In this document: one piece after another, positions 34,627-43,264 of the stretch | Numbering within the stretch: position 1 is the stretch's first letter | Layout of the letters: each line of letters begins with the position of its first letter | From: Massilibacteroides vaginae | Lineage (GTDB): Bacteria; Bacteroidota; Bacteroidia; Bacteroidales; Tannerellaceae | Reading direction: 5' to 3' | Length of the DNA: 64,000 nt | NCBI RefSeq assembly: GCF_900178525.1 | Contig: NZ_FXDJ01000009.1 | Location: 330,262 to 394,261, forward strand | Made by a program: the position numbers and the translations under genes | The notes under the pieces: model-generated | The model's database searches: none | The model's input: the letters and a program-made list of their open reading frames with translations, nothing else | Told to the model about the DNA's origin: nothing

Positions 34627-35094
34627 TTATTCCGGATTAACCACAATAGGTATCTCTCTTTTAACACTCTGGCGTAAAGAGATTAATGTTTCGGTAGCAT
34701 TTACCCCATCTATTTCCTGGATTTTCGAATTCAACAACTCCATTAGATGCTCATTATCACGGGCATACAACTTAATCAACAAGGTATATGGGCCTGTAGT
34801 AAAATGACATTCCACTACTTCCGGTATTTTTTCAAACTCTGGAACTACATCTTTATACATAGAACCACGTTCCAATTTCACACCAATATAAGTACATGTG
34901 TTATAACCCAATATTTTCGGGTTGATATGATAACCAGAACCCGTAATCACATTCATGTCAACCATACGTTGAACACGCTGATGAATAGCGGCTCTCGAAA
35001 CACCACAATCTTCAGCTACGTCCTTAAACGGGATACGGGCATTTTTAGATATAATATTTAATATCTGTCGGTCAAGCTTATCTACTTTTTCCAT
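34627..35094 (-). CDS. Lrp/AsnC family transcriptional regulator
   Basis: The protein has 155 residues from MEKVDKLDRQILNIISK; 15 codons upstream are not family-like. A winged helix-turn-helix (DVAEDCGVSRAAIHQRVQRM, about 22-41) is followed by an AsnC ligand-binding RAM domain (TCTYIGVKLERG, VECHFTTGPYTLLIKLYARD). It probably regulates amino-acid metabolism as a dimer/octamer. It is monocistronic, flanked by hairpins at both ends. The effector cannot be told. Confidence 0.92.
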   Translation of the reverse strand: MEKVDKLDRQILNIISKNARIPFKDVAEDCGVSRAAIHQRVQRMVDMNVITGSGYHINPKILGYNTCTYIGVKLERGSMYKDVVPEFEKIPEVVECHFTTGPYTLLIKLYARDNEHLMELLNSKIQEIDGVNATETLISLRQSVKREIPIVVNPE

Positions 35095-35200
35095 ATAAAG
35101 AAAATTACAATTTAATATACTATTGGTTAATAGTATCAAAAGTATATATAAAATCCAAACTTCACAGCATTGTGTAAGAAAAAAAAGTTAATTAAACGAT

Positions 35201-35245
35201 AAAAGCAGATAAAGCACCCCTTATTCGGCAACTTTATCTGCTTTT
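35201..35245. terminator. Terminator after the FKBP lipoprotein gene
   Basis: Perfect 14-bp arms AAAAGCAGATAAAG and CTTTATCTGCTTTT with a 17-base loop lie past the stop at 35,278. The T-run is short. Confidence 0.7.
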
Positions 35246-35277
35246 AAAATAGAACGTCCCGTTAGGGATATTCGTTT

Positions 35278-35976
35278 TTATTTTAAAATTTCAAGTAGTT
35301 CTACTTCAAACTTCAATGTGCTGTTTGGTTTGATATCGCCACCTGCACCACGTTCGCCATAAGCCAGATCAGAAGGGATCCAGAATGTATATTTAGAACC
35401 AACAGGCATAATCTGAAGTCCTTCAGTCCATCCGGCAATTACCTGAGTAACGCCAAATTCAGCAGGTTCACCACGTTCCAAAGAGCTGTCAAATTTTGTT
35501 CCGTCCAATAAAGTACCTGTATAATGAACTTTCACACGATCTTCGGCAGTTGGCTTCGCGCCTGTACCTTCTACTTCTACTTTATATTGCAATCCGCTTG
35601 GAGTAGTGATTACGCCATCTTTTGTTTTATTTTCTTCAAGGAAAGCAACTCCTTCTTCTTTCGTTTTAGCTGCTTCTTTTGCAGATGCCTCAACGAAATA
35701 AGTTTGCAGATAAGCTTGTGCGTCTGCCGGTGACATTTGTGTTGAATCCCCTTTAATTGCCTGAACAAATCCGGCGATCAATGCATCGATATTAGCTTCA
35801 CCGCCAGGCAAAGTTTTTAGATTTTCTTTATAGCTTGCTCCGGTATTAACACCAATAGCATAGCTTGCGCTATCTGCTCCGGTTTTGAGGTTAGCACTCT
35901 TTTTAGAGTCGCATGATGTGGCCGAAACGCCCAATGCTACAACAGCAGTAGCAATTAATACACTCATTTTTTTCAT
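35278..35976 (-). CDS. FKBP-type peptidyl-prolyl isomerase, lipoprotein
   Basis: The 232-residue protein has a lipobox signal (VVALGVSATSC). An N-terminal FKBP_N helical dimerisation domain (SYAIGVNTGASYKENLKTL, about 40-130) precedes a C-terminal FKBP domain (VKVHYTGTLLDGTKFDSSLE, GWTEGLQIMPVGSKYTFWIP, LAYGERGAGG). It catalyses proline isomerisation of envelope proteins on the periplasmic side. It is a close paralogue of the next upstream gene, separated by 18 bases. Confidence 0.93.
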   Translation of the reverse strand: MKKMSVLIATAVVALGVSATSCDSKKSANLKTGADSASYAIGVNTGASYKENLKTLPGGEANIDALIAGFVQAIKGDSTQMSPADAQAYLQTYFVEASAKEAAKTKEEGVAFLEENKTKDGVITTPSGLQYKVEVEGTGAKPTAEDRVKVHYTGTLLDGTKFDSSLERGEPAEFGVTQVIAGWTEGLQIMPVGSKYTFWIPSDLAYGERGAGGDIKPNSTLKFEVELLEILK

Positions 35977-35994
35977 GTTCTATCTTTATTCTTT

Positions 35995-36582
35995 TTATTT
36001 TATAATATCCAATAATTCTACATCGAAGATCAATGTGCTATTAGGACCGATCGAGCCACCGGCTCCTTGTTCTCCATAAGCCAGATCAGAAGGAATGAAC
36101 AGTCTCCATTTCGAACCTACTTCCATTAATTGAAGCGCTTCAACCCAGCCGCGAATTACTTGCGAAACACCAAAAACAGCAGGTTCGCCACGTTCTACCG
36201 AACTATCAAACACTTCGCCGTTAATTAATGTACCATGGTAATGACACTTCACGCTATCTGTAGCAGTAGGCTTAGCTCCTGTTCCTTTTGTTAATATCTG
36301 ATATTGTAATCCACTGGGCAGTGCTACAACTCCAGCTCTTCCTTTGTTAATTGTTAAAAATTCCTCTCCGGCCTTTTTATTGATTTCCAAACTCTCTTGT
36401 TGAAGTTTCACAAAAAAATCATTGATAACTTGTTTCGCTTCATCGTAACTGATTTCAGGTTTTTCATCCGATAAAATGTGTTTCAAACCTCTTACAAAAT
36501 CTTCTACATTTAATTCTTTAATGCCGGAGTTTTGGAAATTATTCCCAATACTTAAGCCAAGAGCATAACTTACTTTATCCAT
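35995..36582 (-). CDS. FKBP-type peptidyl-prolyl isomerase, non-lipidated paralogue
   Basis: The protein has 195 residues from MDKVSYALGLSIGNNF. It has the same two-domain plan as its neighbour: FKBP_N (about 1-80) and FKBP (VKCHYHGTLINGEVFDSSVE, GWVEALQLMEVGSKWRLFIP). It lacks a signal peptide, so it is probably cytoplasmic. The pair looks like a tandem duplication with divided locations. A phased array (36,715-36,763) lies about 130 bases upstream. Confidence 0.92.
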   Translation of the reverse strand: MDKVSYALGLSIGNNFQNSGIKELNVEDFVRGLKHILSDEKPEISYDEAKQVINDFFVKLQQESLEINKKAGEEFLTINKGRAGVVALPSGLQYQILTKGTGAKPTATDSVKCHYHGTLINGEVFDSSVERGEPAVFGVSQVIRGWVEALQLMEVGSKWRLFIPSDLAYGEQGAGGSIGPNSTLIFDVELLDIIK

Positions 36583-36714
36583 TTTTATTATCCTACTAAT
36601 TATAAGCCACAAAAGTAATGCTTTTAATCACATAACGTTACAATTAAGTATTCTTTTTTAGAACTTGGGTTGTTTAATAAATAAAATTTCACGGCTAATA
36701 ATAAGAAAACGTGT

Positions 36715-36868
36715 CCTTTGTTATTTCATTTATATCCTTTCCTTTTTCACATATAACCTTTATTTTTCTTTTTCCACAGTTGTCGTCATGTTTTTCTATA
36801 TCTGTGGTAAAGTTTTTCCACAACTGTAGAAAGCTTTTTCTATATATATGGAAAAAGGAAAATAAAGG
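36715..36868 (-). repeat. 21-nt phased array, locus 4, with long inverted arm
   Basis: CCTTTGT, CCTTTCC and CCTTTAT begin at 36,715, 36,736 and 36,757, steps of exactly 21. The last is the ATAACCTTTAT variant. About 90 bases on, GGAAAAAGGAAAATAAAGGT (36,850-36,869) is the near-complement of this distal part, and between them TTCCACA/TGTGG-type segments add further pairing, so a long hairpin can form. This fills the 333-base gap 36,583-36,915. Confidence 0.75.
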
Positions 36869-36915
36869 TTATAAAAGTTATTTGGTTCTAATCATTTTCC
36901 TCACGGAAAGTATGT

Positions 36916-38220
36916 TCAGAAAGTCAGTTCCACAACACAATCGATTTCCGCAGGAACCGCGCCAAGCTTTAAAACCAATCCGTCTTTATCTTGTGTAAAT
37001 TTAACGGCTGTTTTGTCCTTAAACAAAACCGCTTTTTTTATTTTTTTATCGGCTAAAGGGATAAACAACGCATTATCTTTCAGGTTCAGGATGTGAACAT
37101 AGAGCTTATTTCCCTTCATTGTTGTTACACCCCAATCTCTTGGTGATACCAAACCTCCTCGCGTACCATAAATAGATTCACCGTAAACGTTCATCCACGC
37201 TCCTACTTCTTTTAACCGTTCGATGGCCACAGCCGGAATTCTACCATCGGGTTGTGGGCCTACGTTCATTAATAGATTGGCGTTTTTGCCGGCCGCTTTT
37301 ACTAAGTAATGAATCAAATCCTTGGTAGACTTATAGTTTTGATCGGTCATTTTATACCCCCACATGCCATTCATGGTTTCGCAGGTTTCCAACGGAAGAG
37401 CACTAATTCCGGATTCGCCCGAATATCCGGCTTTGTTCTCGCCCGGAAGGTCGCGTTCAAAGATTTGAATATCTTCGCCATCAAAGGGAACCACATGATG
37501 ATTATTGCCGATCAGACAGGCGGGCTGAAGCTTGTGTATCAATTTATACTGTTCGGGAAGTTCCCAGTCGAACCCCGGATTTTGATCCTGATCCCAAAGT
37601 CCGTCAAACCAGATCGCGCCCACAGGGCCATAATTGGTTAGCAGTTCGGTCAGCTGGTTGTTCATAAACTGATAGTAGGTTTTCCACTCTCCGGTTGTAG
37701 TCCGCTCGGTGCCCAGTCCGGTTCTTCCACGCGGCGCATAATCATCCCGATACCAATCAATATGAGAATAATAAAAATGGAGTTTGATTCCTTGTTTATG
37801 GCATTCGTCGGCCAACTCTTTCATCACATCACGTTTAAAAGGAGTTGCCTTTACTATATTATAATCCGAATATTTCGTGTCGAACATCGAAAAACCATCG
37901 TGATGCCGACTGGTGAAGCAAATATATTTAGCTCCGGAAGCCTTAATGGCAGCTACCCATTCTTTGGCATCAAATCCGGCAGGATAAAAACCTCCGGCTT
38001 GTTTTGCGTATTCCGCGAAATTCAAATTTTTATTATGCATAACCCATTCTCCATCAGCCATCATGCTGTAAAGCCCCCAATGAATGAAGATTCCGAATTT
38101 ATTATCCCTGAATGTTTCTCTTGCCTTCAGATTTTCTTCGGCAGGTTGATACTCAGACTGTGCAAAGGTTGGCAACAAACAAATCATGCCGGCCAACATA
38201 CTCCATATAAAACGTTTCAT
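36916..38220 (-). CDS. Alpha-L-fucosidase, glycoside hydrolase family 29
   Basis: The protein has 434 residues from MKRFIWSMLAGMICLLPTFA, a signal peptide. GIFIHWGLYSMMADGEWVMH, CFTSRHHDGFSMFDTKYSDY and the nucleophile region GAIWFDGLWDQDQ are GH29 hallmarks. The acid/base residue is not fixed in the family and I do not assign it. It releases alpha-L-fucose from glycans in the periplasm. No SusC/D or other carbohydrate gene adjoins, so it stands alone. Confidence 0.93.
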   Translation of the reverse strand: MKRFIWSMLAGMICLLPTFAQSEYQPAEENLKARETFRDNKFGIFIHWGLYSMMADGEWVMHNKNLNFAEYAKQAGGFYPAGFDAKEWVAAIKASGAKYICFTSRHHDGFSMFDTKYSDYNIVKATPFKRDVMKELADECHKQGIKLHFYYSHIDWYRDDYAPRGRTGLGTERTTTGEWKTYYQFMNNQLTELLTNYGPVGAIWFDGLWDQDQNPGFDWELPEQYKLIHKLQPACLIGNNHHVVPFDGEDIQIFERDLPGENKAGYSGESGISALPLETCETMNGMWGYKMTDQNYKSTKDLIHYLVKAAGKNANLLMNVGPQPDGRIPAVAIERLKEVGAWMNVYGESIYGTRGGLVSPRDWGVTTMKGNKLYVHILNLKDNALFIPLADKKIKKAVLFKDKTAVKFTQDKDGLVLKLGAVPAEIDCVVELTF

Positions 38221-38671
38221 AGGCAATAGTTTAGAATTTATTATATAAAGGTAAACAGTATTCAGATGCCTTTTAGTTCACATTCAAACTAAAATTATTT
38301 TCACGAAAGAGATAATACGGATTAAAAAAACCACTATCTTTACCGCGAATATTATTCAAGAGCTTTGATGAAGAAAGTGAAAATAACAAAATTCCATGCT
38401 CACGACCTGGTTAATAAAAAAAGCAGGCGTATTATACATGGACCTACTTTTACTGAAGATTAGATCATACTCCTCCCTTTTAGTTAGAGGAATGTAGGTA
38501 ATGTATGTCTGCTTCACACAAAAATGAGGTATGTCATATTCATTCCTTCACAGTCACTCTATATTTCTTATTTAATAATTATTTATTTACACCATATTTA
38601 TTCTCACACAGAATTGATATTGTAAGTGCGCATGCATGGTGTACACAAACGTGTATAAATGTGTCTAAATC
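38221..38671. other. Intergenic region before the sodium operon
   Basis: This 451-base gap has a TATCTTTA -7-like box near 38,334, a possible 31-codon frame (38,368-38,463), and a small CCTC/GAGG hairpin after it. The AT-rich 120 bases before the RnfE-like start have no clear TAnnTTTG element. The operon's promoter is probably here. Confidence 0.4.
38368..38463 (+). CDS. Possible 31-residue basic protein
   Basis: The frame encodes MKKVKITKFHAHDLVNKKSR followed by 11 more residues ending in PTFTED. It follows a TATCTTTA box by about 25 bases and ends before a small hairpin. Lys/Arg-rich and soluble-looking. No family is recognised and chance cannot be excluded. Confidence 0.2.
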   Translation: MKKVKITKFHAHDLVNKKSRRIIHGPTFTED

Positions 38672-39262
38672 ATGAGTAATCTCAGAATATTATTAAACGG
38701 AATCATTAAAGAAAATCCAATATTTGTTTTACTGTTGGGTATGTGCCCCACTTTGGGAACCACAACATCCGCAATAAATGGTTTAGCTATGGGAGTAGCG
38801 ACCACTTTCGTTATTATTTGCTCAAATTTCACAATTTCGGCCCTTAAAAATTTGATTCCGGACCAGGTTCGTATTCCCGGTTACATTGTCATTATCGCAA
38901 CCTTTGTTACAATGCTTCAATTGTGTATGCAGGCATTTTTGCCTTCGCTATACGCCAGTCTCGGTATATTCATCCCGTTGATTGTTGTAAACTGTATTGT
39001 ACTTGGACGTGCGGAGTCTTTTGCCGCTAAAAATAAACTAATCCCTTCAATCTTTGATGGCATCGGCGTAGGATTGGGCTTTACTTTTGCCCTTACCCTT
39101 CTCGGAGCATTAAGAGAATTGCTTGGTACAGGCAAACTCTTAAATTTCAAAGTAATGCCGGAAGAATACGGTTCCCTTATTTTTGTTTTAGCACCGGGTG
39201 CATTTATTGCACTGGGCTACTTAATTGCCATTGTAAACAAAGTAAAAAACATAAAAGCTTAA
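38672..39262 (+). CDS. rnfE: RnfE/NqrD-family membrane subunit (RnfE-like)
   Basis: The 196-residue protein has six membrane helices. LLGMCPTLGTTTSAINGLAM and VVNCIVLGRAESFAAKNKLI are RnfE/RsxE signatures, closer to Rnf than to Bacteroides NqrD. Cys25 and Cys108 sit where NqrD contributes ligands to the intramembrane [2Fe-2S] cluster. The protein normally functions inside the six-subunit Rnf ion-translocating complex, but rnfA, B, C, D and G are not present here. It is the first gene of a four-gene operon; the next starts 13 bases on. Confidence 0.85.
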   Translation: MSNLRILLNGIIKENPIFVLLLGMCPTLGTTTSAINGLAMGVATTFVIICSNFTISALKNLIPDQVRIPGYIVIIATFVTMLQLCMQAFLPSLYASLGIFIPLIVVNCIVLGRAESFAAKNKLIPSIFDGIGVGLGFTFALTLLGALRELLGTGKLLNFKVMPEEYGSLIFVLAPGAFIALGYLIAIVNKVKNIKA

Positions 39263-39275
39263 AAGCCACACGAAC

Positions 39276-40433
39276 ATGGACACACACATTTTTGACTTTC
39301 TTTTAAAAAACTTAGGTGAATTCTACAGTTATACAGGTTTTGCAAATGCTACACCTGGGCACATAATCATGATCCTGATCGGGTTAGTTGCTCTGTATCT
39401 TGGTATCGGGAAAAAATTCGAGCCTATGCTGCTCGTACCCATTGGGTTTGGTATAATTGTAGGAAATATCCCCTTCTATCCCGGAATGCAAATCGGTATA
39501 TACGAAGAGGGATCTGTGATGAACATTCTTTATTACGGTGTAATTTATGGTGTTTATCCTCCATTGATATTCTTAGGCATTGGTGCGATGACAGACTTTT
39601 CATCGCTTATTTCCAATCCGAAACTGATGCTAATCGGTGCTGCTGCCCAAGTAGGGATATTCGCAGCCTATATGATGGCCTTGCAGTTCGGATATACAGC
39701 TCCTGAAGCCGGAGCAATCGGTATTATTGGGGGAGCCGACGGACCTACCGCTATTTTCCTCTCGTCCAGACTTGCTCCGGACTTGATGGGTGCTATTGCC
39801 ATCTCGGCTTATTCTTACATGGCACTTGTACCGGTAATTCAGCCTCCTATCATGAAAATGCTGACAACAAACAAAGAACGCTTGATAAAGATGAAACCTC
39901 CCAGAAGCGTTTCTCGGTTAGAAAAGATAACATTCCCTATTGTAGGTATTATAATTACTTGTTTCATTGTTCCTTCCGGTTTGCCGCTGTTGGGAATGCT
40001 ATTCTTCGGAAACTTACTGAAAGAAAGTGGCGTTACGAAACGATTGGCTGTTACGGCAAGTAATTCATTGATCGACGTTGTAACGATACTTATCGGACTT
40101 ACGGTAGGAGCTTCAACCCAAGCTACTACATTTTTAACGGCTAAGTCAATTACGATCTTTGGTCTTGGAGCCGCTTCGTTTGTGGTGGCTACATTCTCCG
40201 GAATCTTATTTGTCAAGTTTATTAATATCTTCTTGAAAGAAGGAAACAAAATAAATCCGCTTATTGGAAACTCGGGCGTGTCTGCTGTACCTGACGCTGC
40301 AAGGGTATCGAATGAAGTAGGACAACATTACGATAAATCAAACTATTTGTTGATGCATGCTATGGGACCAAATGTTGCCGGTGTGATTGGCTCTGCAGTA
40401 GCCGCCGGTATCTTGCTTGGATTCCTCGCATAA
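39276..40433 (+). CDS. Na+-translocating decarboxylase beta subunit (OadB/MmdB/GcdB family)
   Basis: The 385-residue protein has about 10 membrane segments. IGIIGGADGPTAIFLSSRLA near residues 148-167, with Asp155, is the family's Na+ site signature. NSGVSAVPDAARVSNEVGQ near 330-348 carries the second conserved polar cluster. In oxaloacetate, methylmalonyl-CoA and glutaconyl-CoA decarboxylases the beta subunit decarboxylates carboxybiotin and exports Na+. No alpha, gamma or biotin-carrier subunit is adjacent; these may be elsewhere. The surrounding genes are RnfE-like and NqrE-like. Confidence 0.9.
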   Translation: MDTHIFDFLLKNLGEFYSYTGFANATPGHIIMILIGLVALYLGIGKKFEPMLLVPIGFGIIVGNIPFYPGMQIGIYEEGSVMNILYYGVIYGVYPPLIFLGIGAMTDFSSLISNPKLMLIGAAAQVGIFAAYMMALQFGYTAPEAGAIGIIGGADGPTAIFLSSRLAPDLMGAIAISAYSYMALVPVIQPPIMKMLTTNKERLIKMKPPRSVSRLEKITFPIVGIIITCFIVPSGLPLLGMLFFGNLLKESGVTKRLAVTASNSLIDVVTILIGLTVGASTQATTFLTAKSITIFGLGAASFVVATFSGILFVKFINIFLKEGNKINPLIGNSGVSAVPDAARVSNEVGQHYDKSNYLLMHAMGPNVAGVIGSAVAAGILLGFLA

Positions 40434-40466
40434 GGATATAAAACAAGTATTAATTTAATTATAAAA

Positions 40467-41084
40467 ATGGAAGAGTTCTTAAGCACTTTTATCAGGGCGA
40501 TTTTTATTGACAACATGATTTTTGCATACTATTTAGGTATGTGCTCCTTTTTTGCGATCTCAAAGAATGTAAAAACCTCTCTGGGATTAGGCCTAACGAT
40601 AGTATTTATTCTTGGAGTTACTGTTCCGATCAACTATTTGTTAGAAAAATATGTTTTAGTTGAAGGTGCGTTAGTATGGTTGGATGAGAGTTTCGCGGAT
40701 ACCGATCTTAGCTTTCTCTCATTGATTTTATTTATCACCGTAATTGCCTCATTTGTTCAATTAGCAGAGATGGTTATCGAACGTTTTCTCCCTTCTTTAT
40801 ACGCATCGCTGGGGATCTTCCTTCCCTTACTTGCGGTAAACTGTGCTATTTTAGGGGGTTCACTGTTTATGCAACAACGTGCTTTCCCAAATATCGGTAC
40901 AGCTACCGTATATGGTTTAGGTTGCGGTATAGGATGGTTATTAGCGATTCTGGGAATGGCTGCGATCAGCGAAAAGATAACTTACTCTAACATCCCAAAA
41001 CCATTAAGAGGGCTTGGTATAGCCTTTGTCATTACCGGTTTAATGGGATTAGGATTTATGTGTTTTTCAGGTCTTAAAATTTAA
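40467..41084 (+). CDS. nqrE: NqrE-like Na+-translocating NADH:quinone reductase subunit E
   Basis: The 205-residue protein has six membrane helices. DNMIFAYYLGMCSFFAISKN (Cys26) and LLAVNCAILGGSLFMQQRAF (Cys126) are NqrE signatures, and the C-terminus (LRGLGIAFVITGLMGLGFMC) matches NqrE rather than RnfA. NqrE pairs with NqrD around an [2Fe-2S] cluster in the membrane. Here its only possible partner in the window is the RnfE-like protein two genes upstream. Other nqr genes are absent. A 33-base gap follows the decarboxylase gene. Confidence 0.87.
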   Translation: MEEFLSTFIRAIFIDNMIFAYYLGMCSFFAISKNVKTSLGLGLTIVFILGVTVPINYLLEKYVLVEGALVWLDESFADTDLSFLSLILFITVIASFVQLAEMVIERFLPSLYASLGIFLPLLAVNCAILGGSLFMQQRAFPNIGTATVYGLGCGIGWLLAILGMAAISEKITYSNIPKPLRGLGIAFVITGLMGLGFMCFSGLKI

Positions 41085-41091
41085 TTATTGA

Positions 41092-42423
41092 GTGAACGAA
41101 CAAAAAAAGTATCCCATAGAAAAAGTTATTTATCCCGTCCAACGCTTTATGCAACAGCAAAAAGCGGGCGGGATAGTTCTGGGAGTAAGTGTTTTAATTG
41201 CATTTATACTGGCAAATTCCGCTTGGTCGGATGCGTATTTCTCTTTTTTCGATTATAAACTTGGTCTTCAGTTTAATGATGTTTCCTATTTGACTTACAG
41301 TATCCATCACTGGATAAACGACGGCTTAATGGCTGTATTTTTCTTTGTAGTAGGGCTTGAACTTAAACGAGAAATTATTGCAGGAGAATTATCAAATCCA
41401 CGCAAAGCATTATTACCTATATCGGCAGCCATTGGTGGAATGCTTATGCCTGCCGCAATCTATTTGTTGCTAAATCCGACAGGAGCGGCCAGTACCGGCT
41501 GGGGTATTCCGATGGCAACAGATATTGCTTTCGCATTAGGTGTGCTGTATCTGTTTGGCGATAAAATACCTTTATCTCTTAAAGTTTTTTTAGCAGCATT
41601 GGCTATTGTGGATGACTTGGGAGCCGTTTTGGTTATCGCCTTCTTTTACACCTCTGAAATATCTATTTTCAACTTGTTTATCGGACTTGGATTTGTTGCC
41701 ACAATGTATATCGGCAACAGATTAGGTATACGTAATGTCTTTTTTTATATGATCTTGGGGATTGTCGGTGTATGGACAGCATTCTTATTATCCGGTGTGC
41801 ATTCAACAATCGCAGCTGTTTTAGCAGCATTTACAATACCGGCGGATGTTGCTCTGGATGAGAACAGTTATATTCGTAAAATCAGAACAAGCATTGACCA
41901 ATTTAAAGAAATCCGTCCAAATGGAATGCCCACGTTGACTGATAAGCAAATGGCTCTATTGGAAAAGATAAAGGAAGATACAAGACTGGCAACGCCTCCA
42001 CTTCAATTGTTAGAGCAGGCAATGCATAAATTCGTGATTTTTCTTGTCATCCCGATCTTCGCATTTGCTAATGCCGGCGTTTCATTCAAAGAGCTAAACT
42101 TAGAAACGCTATTCAACAACAATATTATGATTGGTGTAACGGCGGGATTGTTCTTAGGTAAAACAATCGGCGTCTTTTTCACTTCCATCATTTTAGTGAA
42201 ACTGCGTATCGCTTCTTTTCCGGCAGGAATGAACACCCGAAACCTGTTTGGCGTAAGCTTATTATCATCAATAGGTTTCACAATGTCATTGTTCATAACC
42301 TCGCTTGCGTTTACGAATCCCGATTATATTATGCAATCCAAAATCGGTATTTTCGTTGCATCGCTAACCGGAGGATTCTTGGGCTATTTCGTTCTTAAAA
42401 AACAGAAGAACGCTACTCCTTAA
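41092..42423 (+). CDS. nhaA: Na+/H+ antiporter NhaA
   Basis: The 443-residue protein starts with GTG, 7 bases after the NqrE-like gene's stop. The transport core is intact: MATDIAFALG (Asp154) and AIVDDLGAVL (Asp174-Asp175), equivalent to the key aspartates of E. coli NhaA. A loop of about 50 residues near 260-310 (DQFKEIRPNGMPTLTDKQMA) is longer than in enterobacteria. It exchanges sodium for protons across the inner membrane. It completes the sodium operon. Confidence 0.95.
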   Translation: MNEQKKYPIEKVIYPVQRFMQQQKAGGIVLGVSVLIAFILANSAWSDAYFSFFDYKLGLQFNDVSYLTYSIHHWINDGLMAVFFFVVGLELKREIIAGELSNPRKALLPISAAIGGMLMPAAIYLLLNPTGAASTGWGIPMATDIAFALGVLYLFGDKIPLSLKVFLAALAIVDDLGAVLVIAFFYTSEISIFNLFIGLGFVATMYIGNRLGIRNVFFYMILGIVGVWTAFLLSGVHSTIAAVLAAFTIPADVALDENSYIRKIRTSIDQFKEIRPNGMPTLTDKQMALLEKIKEDTRLATPPLQLLEQAMHKFVIFLVIPIFAFANAGVSFKELNLETLFNNNIMIGVTAGLFLGKTIGVFFTSIILVKLRIASFPAGMNTRNLFGVSLLSSIGFTMSLFITSLAFTNPDYIMQSKIGIFVASLTGGFLGYFVLKKQKNATP

Positions 42424-42477
42424 TACAATCAGTGGTTAGTTGTCCATTGAACAAACACAACTCGAAAAAGAATACTC

Positions 42478-42522
42478 ATTAACCTCCACGCTTTGATAAA
42501 CACGCAAAGCATGGAGGTTAAT
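42478..42522 (+). terminator. Hairpin after nhaA
   Basis: The arms ATTAACCTCCACGCTTTG and CAAAGCATGGAGGTTAAT pair with one mismatch. The trailing sequence is AT-rich but lacks a long T-run. Confidence 0.65.
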
Positions 42523-42581
42523 TATTTTCCGGCTTTTTATGTAAGTGCATCAAAAGAACAGTTACCTGATTTGTTTTTTTG

Positions 42582-42589
42582 TACATTTG
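42582..42589 (+). promoter_or_regulatory. -7 box upstream of the sigma factor gene
   Basis: TACATTTG matches TAnnTTTG and lies only 8 bases before the ATG at 42,598, so the transcript would have almost no leader, or a later ATG is used. No -33 match is seen. Confidence 0.35.
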
Positions 42590-42597
42590 CCGTGTAT

Positions 42598-43170
42598 ATG
42601 TCAATAAATTCCTCTAATAGAAAGTCGTTAGGTGCTCTATTTGAACAATACCGAGAACCTTTTATTTTATTTGCCAGGTCGTATGTAAAAGATATACCAA
42701 CGGCAGAAGACATTTACATGGATGCTTTTATGTCTTATTGGGAAAAAAGAAATGAATTGCCTGAGGAGACCAATATTCCGGCTTATATTTTAACAAGCAT
42801 CAAGAACAAAGCCTTAAACTTCATGCGCAACCAACAAACCAGAAACACGATACAGGAAGAAATTACGGAACATACTCAGCGAGAACTGGCTTTTCGAATC
42901 TCAACTCTTGAAGCCTGTCATCCGAATGATCTGTTCTCGAGCGAGATCAAACTAATTGTTCAAAAAACCTTACAGGAACTTCCGGAACAAACACGTAAAA
43001 TATTCCTTAAAAGCAGAAAAGAAGCTAAAAGCAATAAAGAAATAGCTTCAGAATTGGGAATCAGCAGTAAAACGGTAGAATTCCATCTAACCAAAGCCTT
43101 GAAACTATTCCGTGCCCGACTAAAAGATTACCTACCATTTCTGGCGCTTATTATCCGTATCTATTGCTAA
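42598..43170 (+). CDS. RNA polymerase sigma-70 factor, ECF/FecI-like
   Basis: The protein has 190 residues from MSINSSNRKSLGALFEQYRE; 35 in-frame codons upstream are non-conserved and overlap a hairpin. Sigma region 2 (SYVKDIPTAEDIYMDAFMSY, about 28-48) and region 4 (LPEQTRKIFLKSRKEAKSNK...IASELGISSKTVEFHLTKAL, about 125-170) are clear. It should direct RNA polymerase to the SusC/SusD genes downstream. FecR, the next gene, is its regulator. Confidence 0.93.
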   Translation: MSINSSNRKSLGALFEQYREPFILFARSYVKDIPTAEDIYMDAFMSYWEKRNELPEETNIPAYILTSIKNKALNFMRNQQTRNTIQEEITEHTQRELAFRISTLEACHPNDLFSSEIKLIVQKTLQELPEQTRKIFLKSRKEAKSNKEIASELGISSKTVEFHLTKALKLFRARLKDYLPFLALIIRIYC

Positions 43171-43264
43171 AAACAGTGTTGTTTAAAAAAAAAGAAAAAT
43201 CACGCCAGGGTATATGCGCTGTCGCGTGTTATTATATTATAGAAAGAATGCATCAAGAAGAATA

